Notes: a model not told the origin generated them from the letters alone. 7,515 nt of DNA from Acidobacteriota bacterium (GCA_011773795.1 WVWW01000005.1:10246-17760), one strand, 5' to 3'; counted from the first letter of the stretch, positions 1 to 7,421 are shown. Translations and numbers: made by a program.

Positions 1-2
1 CC

Positions 3-1409
3 CGACCGACGCCCTCCACCGTCGCGGATCCTCTCGAACATTGGGCCGTGCGCCTCGGGCTCCAGGTGTCGAGCACGTCACCGACGCACCGTATCGTCAC
101 GACTCTGAAGCGTATCGGCAAGCTCGGACGCGTCCTGCGCGTCCGTCCTCCCCTGCTACCGGTCGACGACACCCCGGCGGCGATGGAACTCGAGGTAGAG
201 CTGGCCAGCACACGCCCGGCGGAGGCCCTGCGGCGACGCATGGAGCGATTCGCCTGGGTCTCCGCCGTCCAACTGTCGCCCATCTCGGCGACCGAGCAAC
301 GCGTCGCCGAAGCCGACCGCCCGACCGTGTGGACCCGCGTCCCGGCCGACTCGCTGGACTGGATCGCGGATACGTTGCGCGAACTGGCGATGGAGCACTC
401 GGTGGCGTCGATGCAGGAGACTCCAGTCCAGCGCATCGCGGGCGATCGCGGCGCGTATCTCGTTCGGCGATTGTTCGATCGTGTCGAGGAGCTACGCCTC
501 GTCCCCTTCATGTCCGTCAGCCATCGGCTCGAACCGGCTCTTCGTGACGCGGCGAGGCGCGACGGGAAGCAGGCGCGGCTACAGGTCGAGGGCGGCGAGC
601 TTGGACTGGATCGCGGGTTGCTCGATCGCCTCGTCGGCCCGTTGCGGCACCTCGTACGCAACGCCGTCGCGCACGGGATCGAGGAGCCCTCCGCAAGGCG
701 CGCGGCCGGCAAGCCGGACGAGGGCTGTGTGACGCTTTCTGTCCTCCGCCGAAGTGATCGCCTGCGTGTGATGCTGAGCGATGATGGACGTGGCATGGAC
801 CCGGCAGCCCTGCGGCGCGCGGCGATCGGCGCCGGAGTTCTCCACCCCGATGCGGCGAAGGCGCTCGATGAGCAGGCACTGTTGCAGCTGGCGTTCCACG
901 CGGGTGTCTCCACACGCGGTGCGGCCGACCGCCTCGCCGGACGCGGTGCCGGGCTCGATGCCGCTGCCCGTGACCTTGCCGAGCTGGATGCACACATCGA
1001 GGTCCGGTCGACGCCGCGACGGGGAACGAAGTTTTTCTTCGACTTGCCCATCGAGCAGGCATTGGTTCAGTCGTTGGTGTTCAGTCGTGACGGCCAGCTT
1101 TTCGGGTTACCGCTTCGTTCGCTACGCCAGGCGACGGCTTACGGTGCGTGTCCCGACGGGATCGAGATCGTGGACCTCGGCTGCGGGCAGCCGCCGGAGA
1201 AGGATGCAGGTTACCTGCTGGTGCTCGACGAACCGGGGCGCGACGTCGGGCTCGTCGCCGACGATGTCATCGGTCGACGCGAGTTGTGGCTCCAGCCGGT
1301 GAGTTCTGCTTTTGCCGCGACGACTTACGTCAACGGTGCGGCGATGATCGAGAACGGGGCTCTCGCGGTGATGATCGATCCCAGGAGGCTCCTCTCGCGT
1401 GCCTGGTGA
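3..1409 (+). CDS. cheA: CheA-type chemotaxis histidine kinase, C-terminal part (5' end outside window)
   Basis: This is the core of a CheA-type kinase, which sits in receptor arrays and passes phosphate to CheY-like regulators. The frame is open to the left edge with no stop, so the GTG at 48 is probably internal and the histidine phosphotransfer domain lies off-window. Numbering from that GTG, residues 11-80 look like the poorly conserved middle domain. Residues 92-153 are the dimerisation segment ending in L-R-L-V-P-F. The ATPase domain follows: N box at 201-211 (H201, N205, H209), G1 box D-D-G-R-G-M-D at 245-251, and G2 box G-R-G-A-G-L-D at 298-304. A CheW-like domain fills about 336-450, and no receiver domain follows. 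The N box has Ala where CheA usually has Asp (R-N-A-x-D-H-G), and the F box reads F-H-A-G-V-S-T. These resemble variants in hybrid or alternative-system CheAs, so the pathway (swimming, pili or other) is open. Family membership is secure. Confidence 0.92.
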   Translation, partial: RPTPSTVADPLEHWAVRLGLQVSSTSPTHRIVTTLKRIGKLGRVLRVRPPLLPVDDTPAAMELEVELASTRPAEALRRRMERFAWVSAVQLSPISATEQRVAEADRPTVWTRVPADSLDWIADTLRELAMEHSVASMQETPVQRIAGDRGAYLVRRLFDRVEELRLVPFMSVSHRLEPALRDAARRDGKQARLQVEGGELGLDRGLLDRLVGPLRHLVRNAVAHGIEEPSARRAAGKPDEGCVTLSVLRRSDRLRVMLSDDGRGMDPAALRRAAIGAGVLHPDAAKALDEQALLQLAFHAGVSTRGAADRLAGRGAGLDAAARDLAELDAHIEVRSTPRRGTKFFFDLPIEQALVQSLVFSRDGQLFGLPLRSLRQATAYGACPDGIEIVDLGCGQPPEKDAGYLLVLDEPGRDVGLVADDVIGRRELWLQPVSSAFAATTYVNGAAMIENGALAVMIDPRRLLSRAW

Positions 1410-1441
1410 CGCCGCTGGTTTAAGATGGCCGGCGGAACGCC

Positions 1442-2239
1442 ATGGATCGACCCTTTCCGAGACCTCGCAAGCGATTCGGGCAGAACTTCCTGCACGACGC
1501 GGCGGTCATCGAGCGAATCGCGGCCGCGCTCGACGTTTCGCCGGACTCACCCGTGCTGGAGATCGGGCCCGGGCGAGGAGCCCTCACACGCGCGCTGCTC
1601 GAGCGAACGGATCGCGTCTGGGCCGTGGAGATCGATCGCGATCTGGCGGCGCACCTGCGCGAGGAATTTTCCGGCTCCGGGTTGTCCGTCATCGAGCAAG
1701 ACGTCCTCCAGCTCGATTTCGATGCGCTGGGCCGCAAAGAGCATGGCCGGGCCGTGCGCTGGACCGTCGCCGGCAACCTGCCGTACAACATCTCGAAACC
1801 GCTGGCGCTGCGGTTGGTCGAGTCGGTGCGGTCGATCGAAAGCGCGGTCCTGATGTTCCAGCGCGAGGTTGCCAGGAGGCTCTGCGCGGCGCCGGGAGGC
1901 TCGGACTACGGCCCGTTGAGCGTCCTTCCCCGCGCGGTCTACGAGATCGAACCCGTGATGGACGTCCGACCCGGCGCCTTCCGGCCGCGCCCGGACGTCG
2001 TCTCCACGGTCACACGCTGGGTCGTGCGTGCCGATCCGCCCAGCGTGAGCGAGCTGCACCGCCTCCGCGCGGTACTCGGGGTCGCGTTCGCGAACCGACG
2101 CAAAACACTGAAGAACAACTTGAGCCGTGCGCTCGGAACGGACGAGCCCCTCCAGCGATCCGGCATCGACGGCTCCCGGCGAGCCCAGGAGTTGACTCCC
2201 GAGGAGTTCCACGCCCTGGCCCGGTATTGGGTATCCTGA
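1442..2239 (+). CDS. rsmA: 16S rRNA (adenine1518-N6/adenine1519-N6)-dimethyltransferase
   Basis: RsmA (KsgA) uses S-adenosylmethionine to dimethylate two adjacent adenines near the 3' end of 16S rRNA during late small-subunit assembly in the cytoplasm. All family motifs are visible in 265 residues, the usual length: Q-N-F-L at 14-17, the SAM-binding loop E-I-G-P-G-R-G-A-L-T at 40-49, the acidic E63 in A-V-E-I-D, D87 in E-Q-D-V, and the catalytic G-N-L-P-Y-N-I-S at 111-118. Further family blocks are M-F-Q-R-E-V at 138-143, the P-G-A-F-R-P-R-P-D-V-V-S block at 177-188, and F-A-N-R-R-K-T-L at 216-223 in the C-terminal helical domain. The ATG at 1442 follows a modest GGCGGA ribosome site (1431-1436) with 5 bases between. 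It begins 32 bases after the cheA stop and ends 36 bases before rnj, so co-transcription with rnj is likely. Loss of rsmA is classically linked to kasugamycin resistance; this copy looks intact. Confidence 0.97.
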   Translation: MDRPFPRPRKRFGQNFLHDAAVIERIAAALDVSPDSPVLEIGPGRGALTRALLERTDRVWAVEIDRDLAAHLREEFSGSGLSVIEQDVLQLDFDALGRKEHGRAVRWTVAGNLPYNISKPLALRLVESVRSIESAVLMFQREVARRLCAAPGGSDYGPLSVLPRAVYEIEPVMDVRPGAFRPRPDVVSTVTRWVVRADPPSVSELHRLRAVLGVAFANRRKTLKNNLSRALGTDEPLQRSGIDGSRRAQELTPEEFHALARYWVS

Positions 2240-2264
2240 TAAACGTCTGCACCCGCCCCCTCGA

Positions 2265-2278
2265 CCGGAGCACCCGTG
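2265..2278 (+). promoter_or_regulatory. Ribosome binding site and GTG start of rnj
   Basis: GGAG at 2267-2270 sits 5 bases before a GTG at 2276-2278. The encoded protein from this GTG starts with the short lead K-L-E-I-V-A-L-G-G-L-G-E-F-G, which matches the expected N terminus of RNase J, so this start is preferred over any internal ATG. Confidence 0.7.
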
Positions 2279-3940
2279 CCCGCTGCCGACAAACTGGAGA
2301 TCGTCGCGCTCGGTGGGCTCGGCGAGTTCGGGCTGAACCTGATGCTGTACCGTTGGGACGGCGACTGCGTCGTCGTCGACGCCGGGATGATGTTCCCCGC
2401 GGGCTTCCTTCCCGGGGTCGACTACGTGATCCCCGACCTGTCCTATCTCGAAACGGCGGGCCGCTTGTGCGGATTGATCCTGACCCACGCCCACGAGGAT
2501 CACATCGGCGCCGTCCCCCACCTGCTCGACCGTCACGACATCCCGGTGTGGGGGACGCCTTACACGATCGAGCTCCTGCGTCGTCGTCTCGCCGAGCGTG
2601 AACGCAGCTCGACGCCCGATCTGCGCCTGCTCCCCACGTCGCCCCGGACCGTGAGCCTCGGCCCGTTCTCCGTGGAGGCGATTGCGGTCGCGCACTCGAT
2701 CCCCCAGACCCGATTGATCGCGATCGATACCCCGGTGGGTCGCGTCGTGCACAGCGCCGACTTCAAGCTCGACCGGGATCCGCCCGACGGGGAGGGCACG
2801 GCCGTGCAGCGCCTGGCCGAGCTGGGCGACGAGGGGGTCCTGGCCCTGCTGTCGGACAGCACGAACGCCGAGGTGGCCGGCACGACAGGAGGAGAGGCTG
2901 CGGTCCTCCGGGGGCTCGACGCGGTGATCGCGGAGGCGACGGGCCGCGTCCTGCTGACGACGTTCGCGAGCAATGTCCAGCGACTGGCCGGGCTGGCCCA
3001 ACTCGCGGAGCGGCATGGCCGGCGACTGGCGCTGCTCGGCGCCTCGGTCAACCTGCACGCCGAGATTGCACAGCAACTCGAGCTCCTGCCCGTTCGCCCG
3101 GGTGTGCGGGTGGCCCCCGAGGATCTCCACGATTTGCCGCCCGATCGGGTCCTCGCCGTCGCCGCCGGCTCGCAGGGCGAGCCGCTCTCCGCCATGGCGC
3201 GCATCGCTGCGGGACAGCACCGCGACTTCTCTCTCGAGCCCGGGGACACCGTGATCCACTCCGCGCGAATCATCCCCGGCAACGAGAAGCCGATCGGGAG
3301 GATGATCAACTTGCTACTGCGCCAGGGCGCCCGCGTGCTCACCGCGGACGACGCTCCCGTCCACGTTTCGGGTCACGCCGCCGCCGCCGAGCTCCAACAA
3401 CTTCTCGCGCTGCTGCGGCCGCGCTGGTTCGTCCCGATCCACGGGGAATACCGCCAGCTGAACGCGCACGCGAGACTGGCGGTCGCCTCCGGCCTCGATC
3501 CCCGGCGCGTGCTCCAGGCCGAGAACGGGGATCTCATTCGCGTCGACCGGGAAACCTTCGAGATCGCCGGCCAGGCCAGCGTCGGCCGGGTGTACATGGA
3601 GGCCTCCGGTGACGAGGTCGGGTGGGATCTGGTCCGCGATCGTCGAAAAAGCTCGAATGACGGGGTCGTCGTCGCCGTCGTGGAGATCGACGGACGAGGT
3701 CGCGTCGCGCCGGGGTATCCTTGGGTCTCGACCCGGGGCTTCACCCCGGGTGTCGACGACGAGGGAGAGATGCTCGACCGTTCGCGGCAGGCCGTCGCGG
3801 CCGCTCTCGAAGAGGCTCCGGCTGCGGAACGTGCGGACTCCCGCGCGCTCGAGACACGCATCGAATTGCACCTGCGCCGCCGCATTCGCCGTGAAACCCA
3901 GCGCTATCCACTCGTCATTGCGATGGTGCACCGGGGATGA
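2276..3940 (+). CDS. rnj: Ribonuclease J (metallo-beta-lactamase / beta-CASP)
   Basis: RNase J is a zinc-dependent enzyme with 5'-3' exonuclease and endonuclease activity in mRNA decay and rRNA maturation. The 554 residues match the usual length of about 555. The metallo-beta-lactamase part shows H-A-H-E-D-H-I-G at 71-78 (metal ligands), A-H-S-I-P at 139-143 (H140) and A-D-F-K at 161-164 (D162). Beta-CASP signatures follow: S-D-S-T-N-A at 193-198, F-A-S-N-V-Q-R-L at 230-237, G-S-Q-G-E-P at 298-303, I-P-G-N-E-K at 333-338, H-V-S-G-H at 363-367 and P-I-H-G-E-Y-R at 387-393. A C-terminal dimer-type domain with T-R-G-F (486-489) completes it. All metal and phosphate-binding residues I can check are present, so it should be active. 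H-S-A-D replaces the commoner H-T-G-D, a mild variant. The start is GTG; its stop overlaps the ftsK start as ATGA, implying coupled translation. Paralogue designation (J1 or J2) cannot be assigned. Confidence 0.95.
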   Translation: MPAADKLEIVALGGLGEFGLNLMLYRWDGDCVVVDAGMMFPAGFLPGVDYVIPDLSYLETAGRLCGLILTHAHEDHIGAVPHLLDRHDIPVWGTPYTIELLRRRLAERERSSTPDLRLLPTSPRTVSLGPFSVEAIAVAHSIPQTRLIAIDTPVGRVVHSADFKLDRDPPDGEGTAVQRLAELGDEGVLALLSDSTNAEVAGTTGGEAAVLRGLDAVIAEATGRVLLTTFASNVQRLAGLAQLAERHGRRLALLGASVNLHAEIAQQLELLPVRPGVRVAPEDLHDLPPDRVLAVAAGSQGEPLSAMARIAAGQHRDFSLEPGDTVIHSARIIPGNEKPIGRMINLLLRQGARVLTADDAPVHVSGHAAAAELQQLLALLRPRWFVPIHGEYRQLNAHARLAVASGLDPRRVLQAENGDLIRVDRETFEIAGQASVGRVYMEASGDEVGWDLVRDRRKSSNDGVVVAVVEIDGRGRVAPGYPWVSTRGFTPGVDDEGEMLDRSRQAVAAALEEAPAAERADSRALETRIELHLRRRIRRETQRYPLVIAMVHRG

Positions 3941-6249
3941 GCCGCCGCAAGAACTGGTTCGACCGGCTGCGCAAGAGTCGGCGGGCGAGGGAAGCCGCTG
4001 GGTTGATGCTCGGGCTGCTTTCGCTCGTCTCGTTGCTCGCGGTCCTGTCGTACGACGCCGCGGATGCGACGTCGTTCGGTCAGGGCAACGGCGACGGCGC
4101 GGTGCGCAACTGGATCGGGATCGTCGGCGCGGAGATAGCCGAGTGGCTGCTCAACCTGCTCGGCGTCGGTGCGTTCGTCGGTCCGGTCCTGACGCTCGTT
4201 CTCAGCTGGAAGATTTTCCGCATCACGGCGCATCCCGTTCAGTGGGGGCGTGTCGCGGGAATCGCCGCGTTGTTCCTCACTTTGGCCGCACTCTGTGAAC
4301 TGATCTTCGACGGCATCGGATACGGCGGCGAGGTATTCGAGAACACGGGGGGTTATCTCGGCGACCGGCTCGCCGCACTGCTGCGCTCGATGCTCGCCAC
4401 GACGGGCGCCGTGTTGTTCAGCATCACGGCGGTCCTGGTTCTGCTCGTCGTGACGACGAAGATTTCCCTCTCCAACCTGTTCGACAAGGTGCAGGAGCTG
4501 ACGCGAACGCTCGCCGCCAAGTCGGTCGACCTGTGGACCGCGCGCCGCCGGGCGCAGACGCCGGCGCGCGCGCGCGCCCGCGGGCAGCAACCCCGTCCGG
4601 TCGTGACGGGGCGCGTCAAGCAAGAAGCCGCGCCGGAACCGCCGGCTGCCGAGCCGGGGCCCGCGGAGATCCCGGCCCAGCCGGTGACGGAACCGGCGTT
4701 CGTCCCGCGGGCGGTCGCGCCGCCCCCGAAGAAGACGCCCGCGGCAAGACCGCCGCAACAGAAGAAACTGGCGCTCGGTGGGGACCAGCCGCATTACGAG
4801 CTGCCACCGCTCAACCTGCTCAACGAGCCGCAGGACCAAGACACCGAGAGCAAGCAGACGTTGCTCGAGCGCGCCGACCGGATCACGGAGAAGCTCCACG
4901 AGTTCGCGATCGACGGCGAGGTCGTCGCGATCCATCCCGGCCCGGTCGTCACCACCTTCGAGTTCAAGCCCGAAGCCGGCGTCAAGTACTCGAAGATCAC
5001 CGGCATGACCGACGACCTCTGCCTGGCGCTGAAGGCGGAGTCCGTGCGGATCGACCGCCTTCCGGGACGCTCGACGGTCGGGATCGAGGTCCCCAACAAG
5101 TACCAGGAAACGATCTACCCGCGAGAGCTGCTCGCGTCCGAGGCCTTTGCCGAGAGCTCCTCGAAACTCAGCCTCGCGCTGGGGAAAGACATCCACGGCG
5201 AGGTGTACTGCGCGGAGCTCGACCGCATGCCGCACCTGCTGATCGCCGGCGCGACCGGCGCCGGCAAGTCGGTCGGGCTCAACGGCATGATCGTCAGCAT
5301 GCTGTACAAGGCGACGCCCCGCGACCTGCGCTTCATCATGATCGACACGAAGATGATCGAGCTCGGGATCTACGCCGACATCCCGCACCTGCTGATCCCC
5401 GTCGTCACCGACCCCAAGCACGCCTCGACGGCGCTGCAGTGGGCCGTGCGTGAGATGGAAAAGCGCTACCGCAAGCTCGCCGCCGTCGGCATGCGCAACC
5501 TCGCGCAGTACAACACGCTGATCGCGGAGGAGCCCGAGCGGACGATGCTCGACCCCAAGACCGGAGAGGAGCTGCCGCTCGAGCACCTGCCCTACATCGT
5601 GATCGTCATCGACGAGATGGCCGACCTGATGATGGTTGCTCCCGCCGACGTCGAGGAATCGGTGATGCGTCTGGCGCAGATGGCGCGCGCGGTCGGCATC
5701 CACCTGATCCTCGCCACCCAGCGCCCCTCGGTCGACGTCATCACCGGAACGATCAAGGCCAACTTCCCCTCGCGCATCGCGTTCCGGGTCTCCCAGCGCG
5801 TGGACTCGCGGACGATCATCGACCAGCAGGGGGCCGAGCACCTGCTCGGGCGCGGGGACATGCTGCTGCTGCCATCGGGCAGCTCGCGCGTGATCCGCAT
5901 GCACTCCGGTTACATCAGCGAGCCCGAGATCAACCGGATTACCTCGTTCCTCAAGCGCATGTCGGAACCCGACTACGACGAGTCGATCCTCGAGGAGCCC
6001 AAAGAGTCCAAGGGCGGCATCGAGGGCGGTGAACGCGACGAGATGTTCGTCGATGCGGTGCGCACCGTGATCAACGAGGGCAAGTGCTCGATCACGCTGA
6101 TCCAGCGCCGGCTGCAGCTGGGCTACGCCCGGGCGGCGCGGATCGTCGACATGATGGAGCAGGAGGGCGTCGTCAGCCCCGGCGAGGGGAGCAAGCCGCG
6201 CGATGTCCTCGTGGATCGAGAGTTCGTCGAGTCGTTGGAGGCGCGATGA
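3937..6249 (+). CDS. ftsK: DNA translocase FtsK/SpoIIIE
   Basis: FtsK is a septal, membrane-anchored hexameric motor that pumps DNA and clears chromosome termini at division, usually activating XerCD at dif. Of 770 residues, the N terminus has a basic lead (M-S-R-R-K) and four apparent membrane helices near 21-39, 70-94, 104-125 and 152-174. A Pro/Ala/Arg-rich linker (about 200-285) is short compared with the E. coli protein. The motor follows: alpha/beta domains from about 305, Walker A G-A-T-G-A-G-K-S at 438-445, Walker B I-V-I-V-I-D-E at 554-560, and A-T-Q-R-P-S at 593-598. The gamma winged helix is at about 700-760 (L-I-Q-R-R-L-Q-L-G-Y-A-R-A-A-R), the part that reads KOPS-type polarity sequences. 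One oddity is I-D-T-K-M-I-E-L (469-476), where most FtsKs have I-D-P-K. The ATG overlaps the rnj stop by 4 bases and lacks a well-spaced ribosome site, so translation is probably coupled to rnj. Confidence 0.97.
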   Translation: MSRRKNWFDRLRKSRRAREAAGLMLGLLSLVSLLAVLSYDAADATSFGQGNGDGAVRNWIGIVGAEIAEWLLNLLGVGAFVGPVLTLVLSWKIFRITAHPVQWGRVAGIAALFLTLAALCELIFDGIGYGGEVFENTGGYLGDRLAALLRSMLATTGAVLFSITAVLVLLVVTTKISLSNLFDKVQELTRTLAAKSVDLWTARRRAQTPARARARGQQPRPVVTGRVKQEAAPEPPAAEPGPAEIPAQPVTEPAFVPRAVAPPPKKTPAARPPQQKKLALGGDQPHYELPPLNLLNEPQDQDTESKQTLLERADRITEKLHEFAIDGEVVAIHPGPVVTTFEFKPEAGVKYSKITGMTDDLCLALKAESVRIDRLPGRSTVGIEVPNKYQETIYPRELLASEAFAESSSKLSLALGKDIHGEVYCAELDRMPHLLIAGATGAGKSVGLNGMIVSMLYKATPRDLRFIMIDTKMIELGIYADIPHLLIPVVTDPKHASTALQWAVREMEKRYRKLAAVGMRNLAQYNTLIAEEPERTMLDPKTGEELPLEHLPYIVIVIDEMADLMMVAPADVEESVMRLAQMARAVGIHLILATQRPSVDVITGTIKANFPSRIAFRVSQRVDSRTIIDQQGAEHLLGRGDMLLLPSGSSRVIRMHSGYISEPEINRITSFLKRMSEPDYDESILEEPKESKGGIEGGERDEMFVDAVRTVINEGKCSITLIQRRLQLGYARAARIVDMMEQEGVVSPGEGSKPRDVLVDREFVESLEAR
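6237..6248 (+). promoter_or_regulatory. Strong ribosome binding site setting the lipoprotein start
   Basis: GGAGG at 6237-6241 lies inside the last codons of ftsK, 4 bases before an ATG at 6246 that overlaps the ftsK TGA. The same reading frame is open further upstream (an ATG at 6084), but that extension lies within ftsK, is rich in Arg, Ala and Gly, and would bury the signal peptide. The 6246 start places a proper lipoprotein signal at the N terminus. Confidence 0.8.
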
Positions 6250-7421
6250 CGGGACGGCGCTCACTCCTCGGCCTGCTGATGATCGCGGTACTCGGGTGCG
6301 GCGGTGGCCCCGGTGAGCCCCGCGTGCGGCCGATCGATTCCCCGGCACCTCGAGGCGCGGTCTTTCCCTCGATCGCCATGCACGGAGAGCGGCTGTACCT
6401 GTCCTGGACCGAGCCTGCCGCGGAGGGCGCCGAAGCCCGCGTGCGCTTCGCTGCGCTCGACGGGTCGAACTGGAACGAGTCCGAGACGATCGGATCCGGC
6501 AAACTGTTCGTCAACTGGGCCGATTTCGCCTCGCTCGCGGTAGACGCCGACGGTACGATCGGCGCTCATTGGCTCGTGCGCGCCGACACACCGAACTGGG
6601 CTTACGGGATTCGCTTCGCCGTACGGGACGCCGAGGGCCGCTGGAGCGATCCACAGATCCCCCACGGCCGCGACCGCGCCGCCGAGCACGGCTTCGTCTC
6701 GCTCATCCCGGACGACTCCGGGCGCTTCGAGATGATCTGGCTCGATGGCCGGCAGATGGAGCACGGCGGCGAGATGGAGTTGCGCCACACCGTCTGGGCC
6801 GACGGCATGATGCAGCCGCAGACCGTGCTGGATGCGGATGTCTGCACCTGCTGTCAGACGGACGCGACCGCCTACCGCGACCAGCGCTTCGTCGCCTACC
6901 GCGACCATACCCCCGGGGAGATCCGCGACATCAGCTACGTGCGTTTCAACGGCACGGACTGGAGCGCACCCGTTCCGTTGTCCAACGACGGCTGGCAGAT
7001 CGGCGCCTGCCCCGTCAACGGACCGGCGGTCGCGACGCGCGAGGAGACCCTCACGGTCGCCTGGTTCACCCAGGCCGACGATGAGCCGCGCGTACTGGCG
7101 AAACGCTCCCCGGATTTCGGCGCCACGTTCGGCGAGCTGATGCGCATCGACGCGGGCGACCCCATCGGCCGGGTCGACGTCGCCGCGCTGGCCGACGGCA
7201 GCGCGGCCGTCGCCTGGCTCGAGCGCGCAGGAGACGAGGCCGTGGTGCTCCTGCGACGCATCGGAGACGGCGACAGCGGGTCGCCGATCGAACTGGGGCG
7301 CACCGCGGCGCATCGTGATTCGGGGTTCCCGAGACTGGCGACCGACGGCCGTTCCGTGTGGGCCGCGTGGACGGAAACGAGCCGCCCGACGGCGATCCGA
7401 CTATCGCGGATCGACTGGTAA
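6246..7421 (+). CDS. Secreted lipoprotein, predicted seven-bladed beta-propeller (sialidase/BNR-like) with CxCCQT motif
   Basis: The 391-residue product starts with a type II signal peptide: two Arg, a hydrophobic stretch (L7-L16) and lipobox V-L-G-C with C18 as the lipidated residue. Gly at +2 would favour the outer membrane under the enterobacterial rule. The mature part reads as seven units of about 53 residues, each with a strand ending in an aromatic residue (W54, W109, W165, Y218, W273, W324, W375), several followed by a W-S/N-type turn. One perfect Asp box, S-x-D-x-G-x-T-F, sits at 288-295. This recalls proteins annotated as exo-alpha-sialidase or BNR-repeat. However, the catalytic R-I-P motif of true sialidases is absent, so glycosidase activity is doubtful. 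C200, C202 and C203 (C-T-C-C-Q-T), C255 (C-P-V-N-G-P) and H148 (E-H-G-F) stand out. The substrate is unknown. It is last in the rnj-ftsK block, with a 4-base overlap. Confidence 0.85.
   Translation: MTGRRSLLGLLMIAVLGCGGGPGEPRVRPIDSPAPRGAVFPSIAMHGERLYLSWTEPAAEGAEARVRFAALDGSNWNESETIGSGKLFVNWADFASLAVDADGTIGAHWLVRADTPNWAYGIRFAVRDAEGRWSDPQIPHGRDRAAEHGFVSLIPDDSGRFEMIWLDGRQMEHGGEMELRHTVWADGMMQPQTVLDADVCTCCQTDATAYRDQRFVAYRDHTPGEIRDISYVRFNGTDWSAPVPLSNDGWQIGACPVNGPAVATREETLTVAWFTQADDEPRVLAKRSPDFGATFGELMRIDAGDPIGRVDVAALADGSAAVAWLERAGDEAVVLLRRIGDGDSGSPIELGRTAAHRDSGFPRLATDGRSVWAAWTETSRPTAIRLSRIDW

Noticed and set aside
1419..1426. TTTAAGAT upstream of rsmA as a -10 promoter element
   Set aside because: The hexamer TAAGAT matches the consensus at 4 of 6 positions, but no -35 element is found at 16-18 bases. 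The implied transcript start would fall within the ribosome site of rsmA.
2232..2242. TATCCTGATAA between rsmA and rnj as a promoter for rnj
   Set aside because: It is an AT-richer patch formed by the last codons and stop of rsmA. No matching -35 element is visible, and co-transcription with rsmA is simpler.
2243..2251. ACGTCTGCA shared with 7421-7429, both just after stop codons, as a possible conserved site
   Set aside because: Nine-base matches are expected many times by chance in a window of this size, and neither copy is part of a larger repeat or inverted repeat.
1399..2601. A 400-codon plus-strand frame running through rsmA into rnj
   Set aside because: It is an Arg/Pro/Ala-rich out-of-frame reading of rsmA and rnj, both of which have all their family motifs in other frames.
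1547..3259. A 570-codon minus-strand open frame opposite rsmA and rnj
   Set aside because: It spans two well-identified sense genes and their junction, has antisense-type composition, and shows no domain or signal.
6084..6245. N-terminal extension of the lipoprotein frame starting at 6084
   Set aside because: The extension lies entirely inside ftsK, has shadow-type composition, and would place the signal peptide internally. GGAGG before the ATG at 6246 and the lipobox support the shorter form.
3904..6348. An 814-codon open frame on the minus strand opposite ftsK
   Set aside because: It mirrors ftsK almost exactly, is dominated by Arg, Asp, His, Gly and Leu as expected for the antisense of GC-rich codons, and has no recognisable domain. 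It is a shadow of ftsK.
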